Assembly: GCF_900107285.1 (NCBI RefSeq)
Contig: NZ_FNPK01000024.1
Span: forward strand, 1-42,538
Source: Acinetobacter kyonggiensis
GTDB lineage: Bacteria; Pseudomonadota; Gammaproteobacteria; Pseudomonadales; Moraxellaceae
Length of the DNA: 42,538 nucleotides
Direction: 5' to 3'
Below, one piece after another: positions 42,351 to 42,538 of the stretch. The notes beneath the pieces were generated by a model. That model had not been told where the DNA came from. It searched no databases and saw nothing but the letters and a program-made list of their open reading frames with translations. Made by a program: the position numbers and the translations under genes. Each line of letters opens with the position of its first letter. Positions within the stretch are counted from its first letter, which is position 1.

Positions 42351-42538
42351 TTTGAACAACTAAAAGCTTATTTATAAGTGATACTCTGCTCTAGTTAAGC
42401 TACCTTATTTTGTTGTGGTAGCTGGTCATAGTAAAACTCATCTGGAGTCATTTTGTCCAGACTCGAATGAGGTCGTTTCAAATTATAAAATTCAAAATAT
42501 GCGTTTAATTGCTTCTTCGCATCCAAAACATTGCTGTA
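42351..42538 (-). mobile_element. IS3-family element, partial at window edge
   Basis: The 3' end of an IS3-type element running off the window. The boundary near 42351 is approximate, set where the nuclease frame loses homology. It differs from the IS3 element at 30098. Confidence 0.65.
42395..42538 (-). CDS. IS3-family transposase OrfB, C-terminal part
   Basis: The minus-strand frame reads YSNVLDAKKQLNAYFEFYNL, then KRPHSSLDKMTPDEFYYDQL and stops at 42395. The FYN-x-x-RPHSSLD-x-x-TPDE-x-YY block is the C-terminal signature of IS3-family OrfB. The catalytic part lies beyond the edge. Confidence 0.85.
   Translation of the reverse strand, partial: YSNVLDAKKQLNAYFEFYNLKRPHSSLDKMTPDEFYYDQLPQQNKVA

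Noticed and set aside
1..42538. CRISPR array
   Set aside because: I saw no regularly spaced short repeats and no cas genes on either strand.

Overview
The window reads as an Acinetobacter-type gammaproteobacterial genome (probably chromosomal accessory DNA). It is AT-rich, its insertion sequences have ends of the kind common in Acinetobacter, and it opens with small lipoproteins and a periplasmic catalase-like protein of that lineage. No RNA gene is complete here. Species is not resolved from sequence alone.

Layout. (1) 1-3.2 kb: the end of an IS5-family element that cuts a flavoprotein gene, then two small lipoproteins and a catalase-family protein. (2) 3.2-29.1 kb: a defence island. It may begin at a 28-bp fragment of a tRNA 3' end (3228-3255, candidate att site). 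It holds a phosphatase; a three-gene Pycsar-like operon (tandem-domain nucleotide cyclase, E2-like protein, cNMP-binding/TIR effector); a membrane protein with a zinc-ribbon-like tail; a CoiA-like protein convergent with McrBC; and a long leftward type I restriction operon hsdM-hsdS-(64-aa ORF)-abi-hsdR followed by two coiled-coil genes of unknown role. It ends with three overlapping genes built around a large tyrosine recombinase. Fragments of second and third copies of mcrC, hsdR, the CoiA-like gene and the phosphatase lie between the intact genes, so the island has been remodelled repeatedly. (3) 29.1-32.3 kb: complete IS5- and IS3-family elements and truncated genes. (4) 32.3-40.3 kb: a clearly AT-richer block with a co-directional operon of carbamoyltransferase, Pol-beta-fold nucleotidyltransferase, DUF6270-like protein, GmhA-like SIS isomerase, histidine phosphatase and HAD phosphatase, facing a 618-aa HAD protein and a broken gene. 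It looks like a small-molecule or glycan-modification pathway of unknown product, but it contains no glycosyltransferase or transporter. (5) 40.3-42.5 kb: a scrapyard of MITE, IS5, IS1, IS982 and IS3 pieces around the C-terminal nuclease domain of a lost larger protein.

Most notable: an E2-like gene sits inside a Pycsar-type operon; the low-GC operon has a combination of enzymes I cannot assign to a known pathway, and its first gene appears to start at ATT; and two 113-bp MITEs, 111/113 identical, lie 26 kb apart in opposite orientation.
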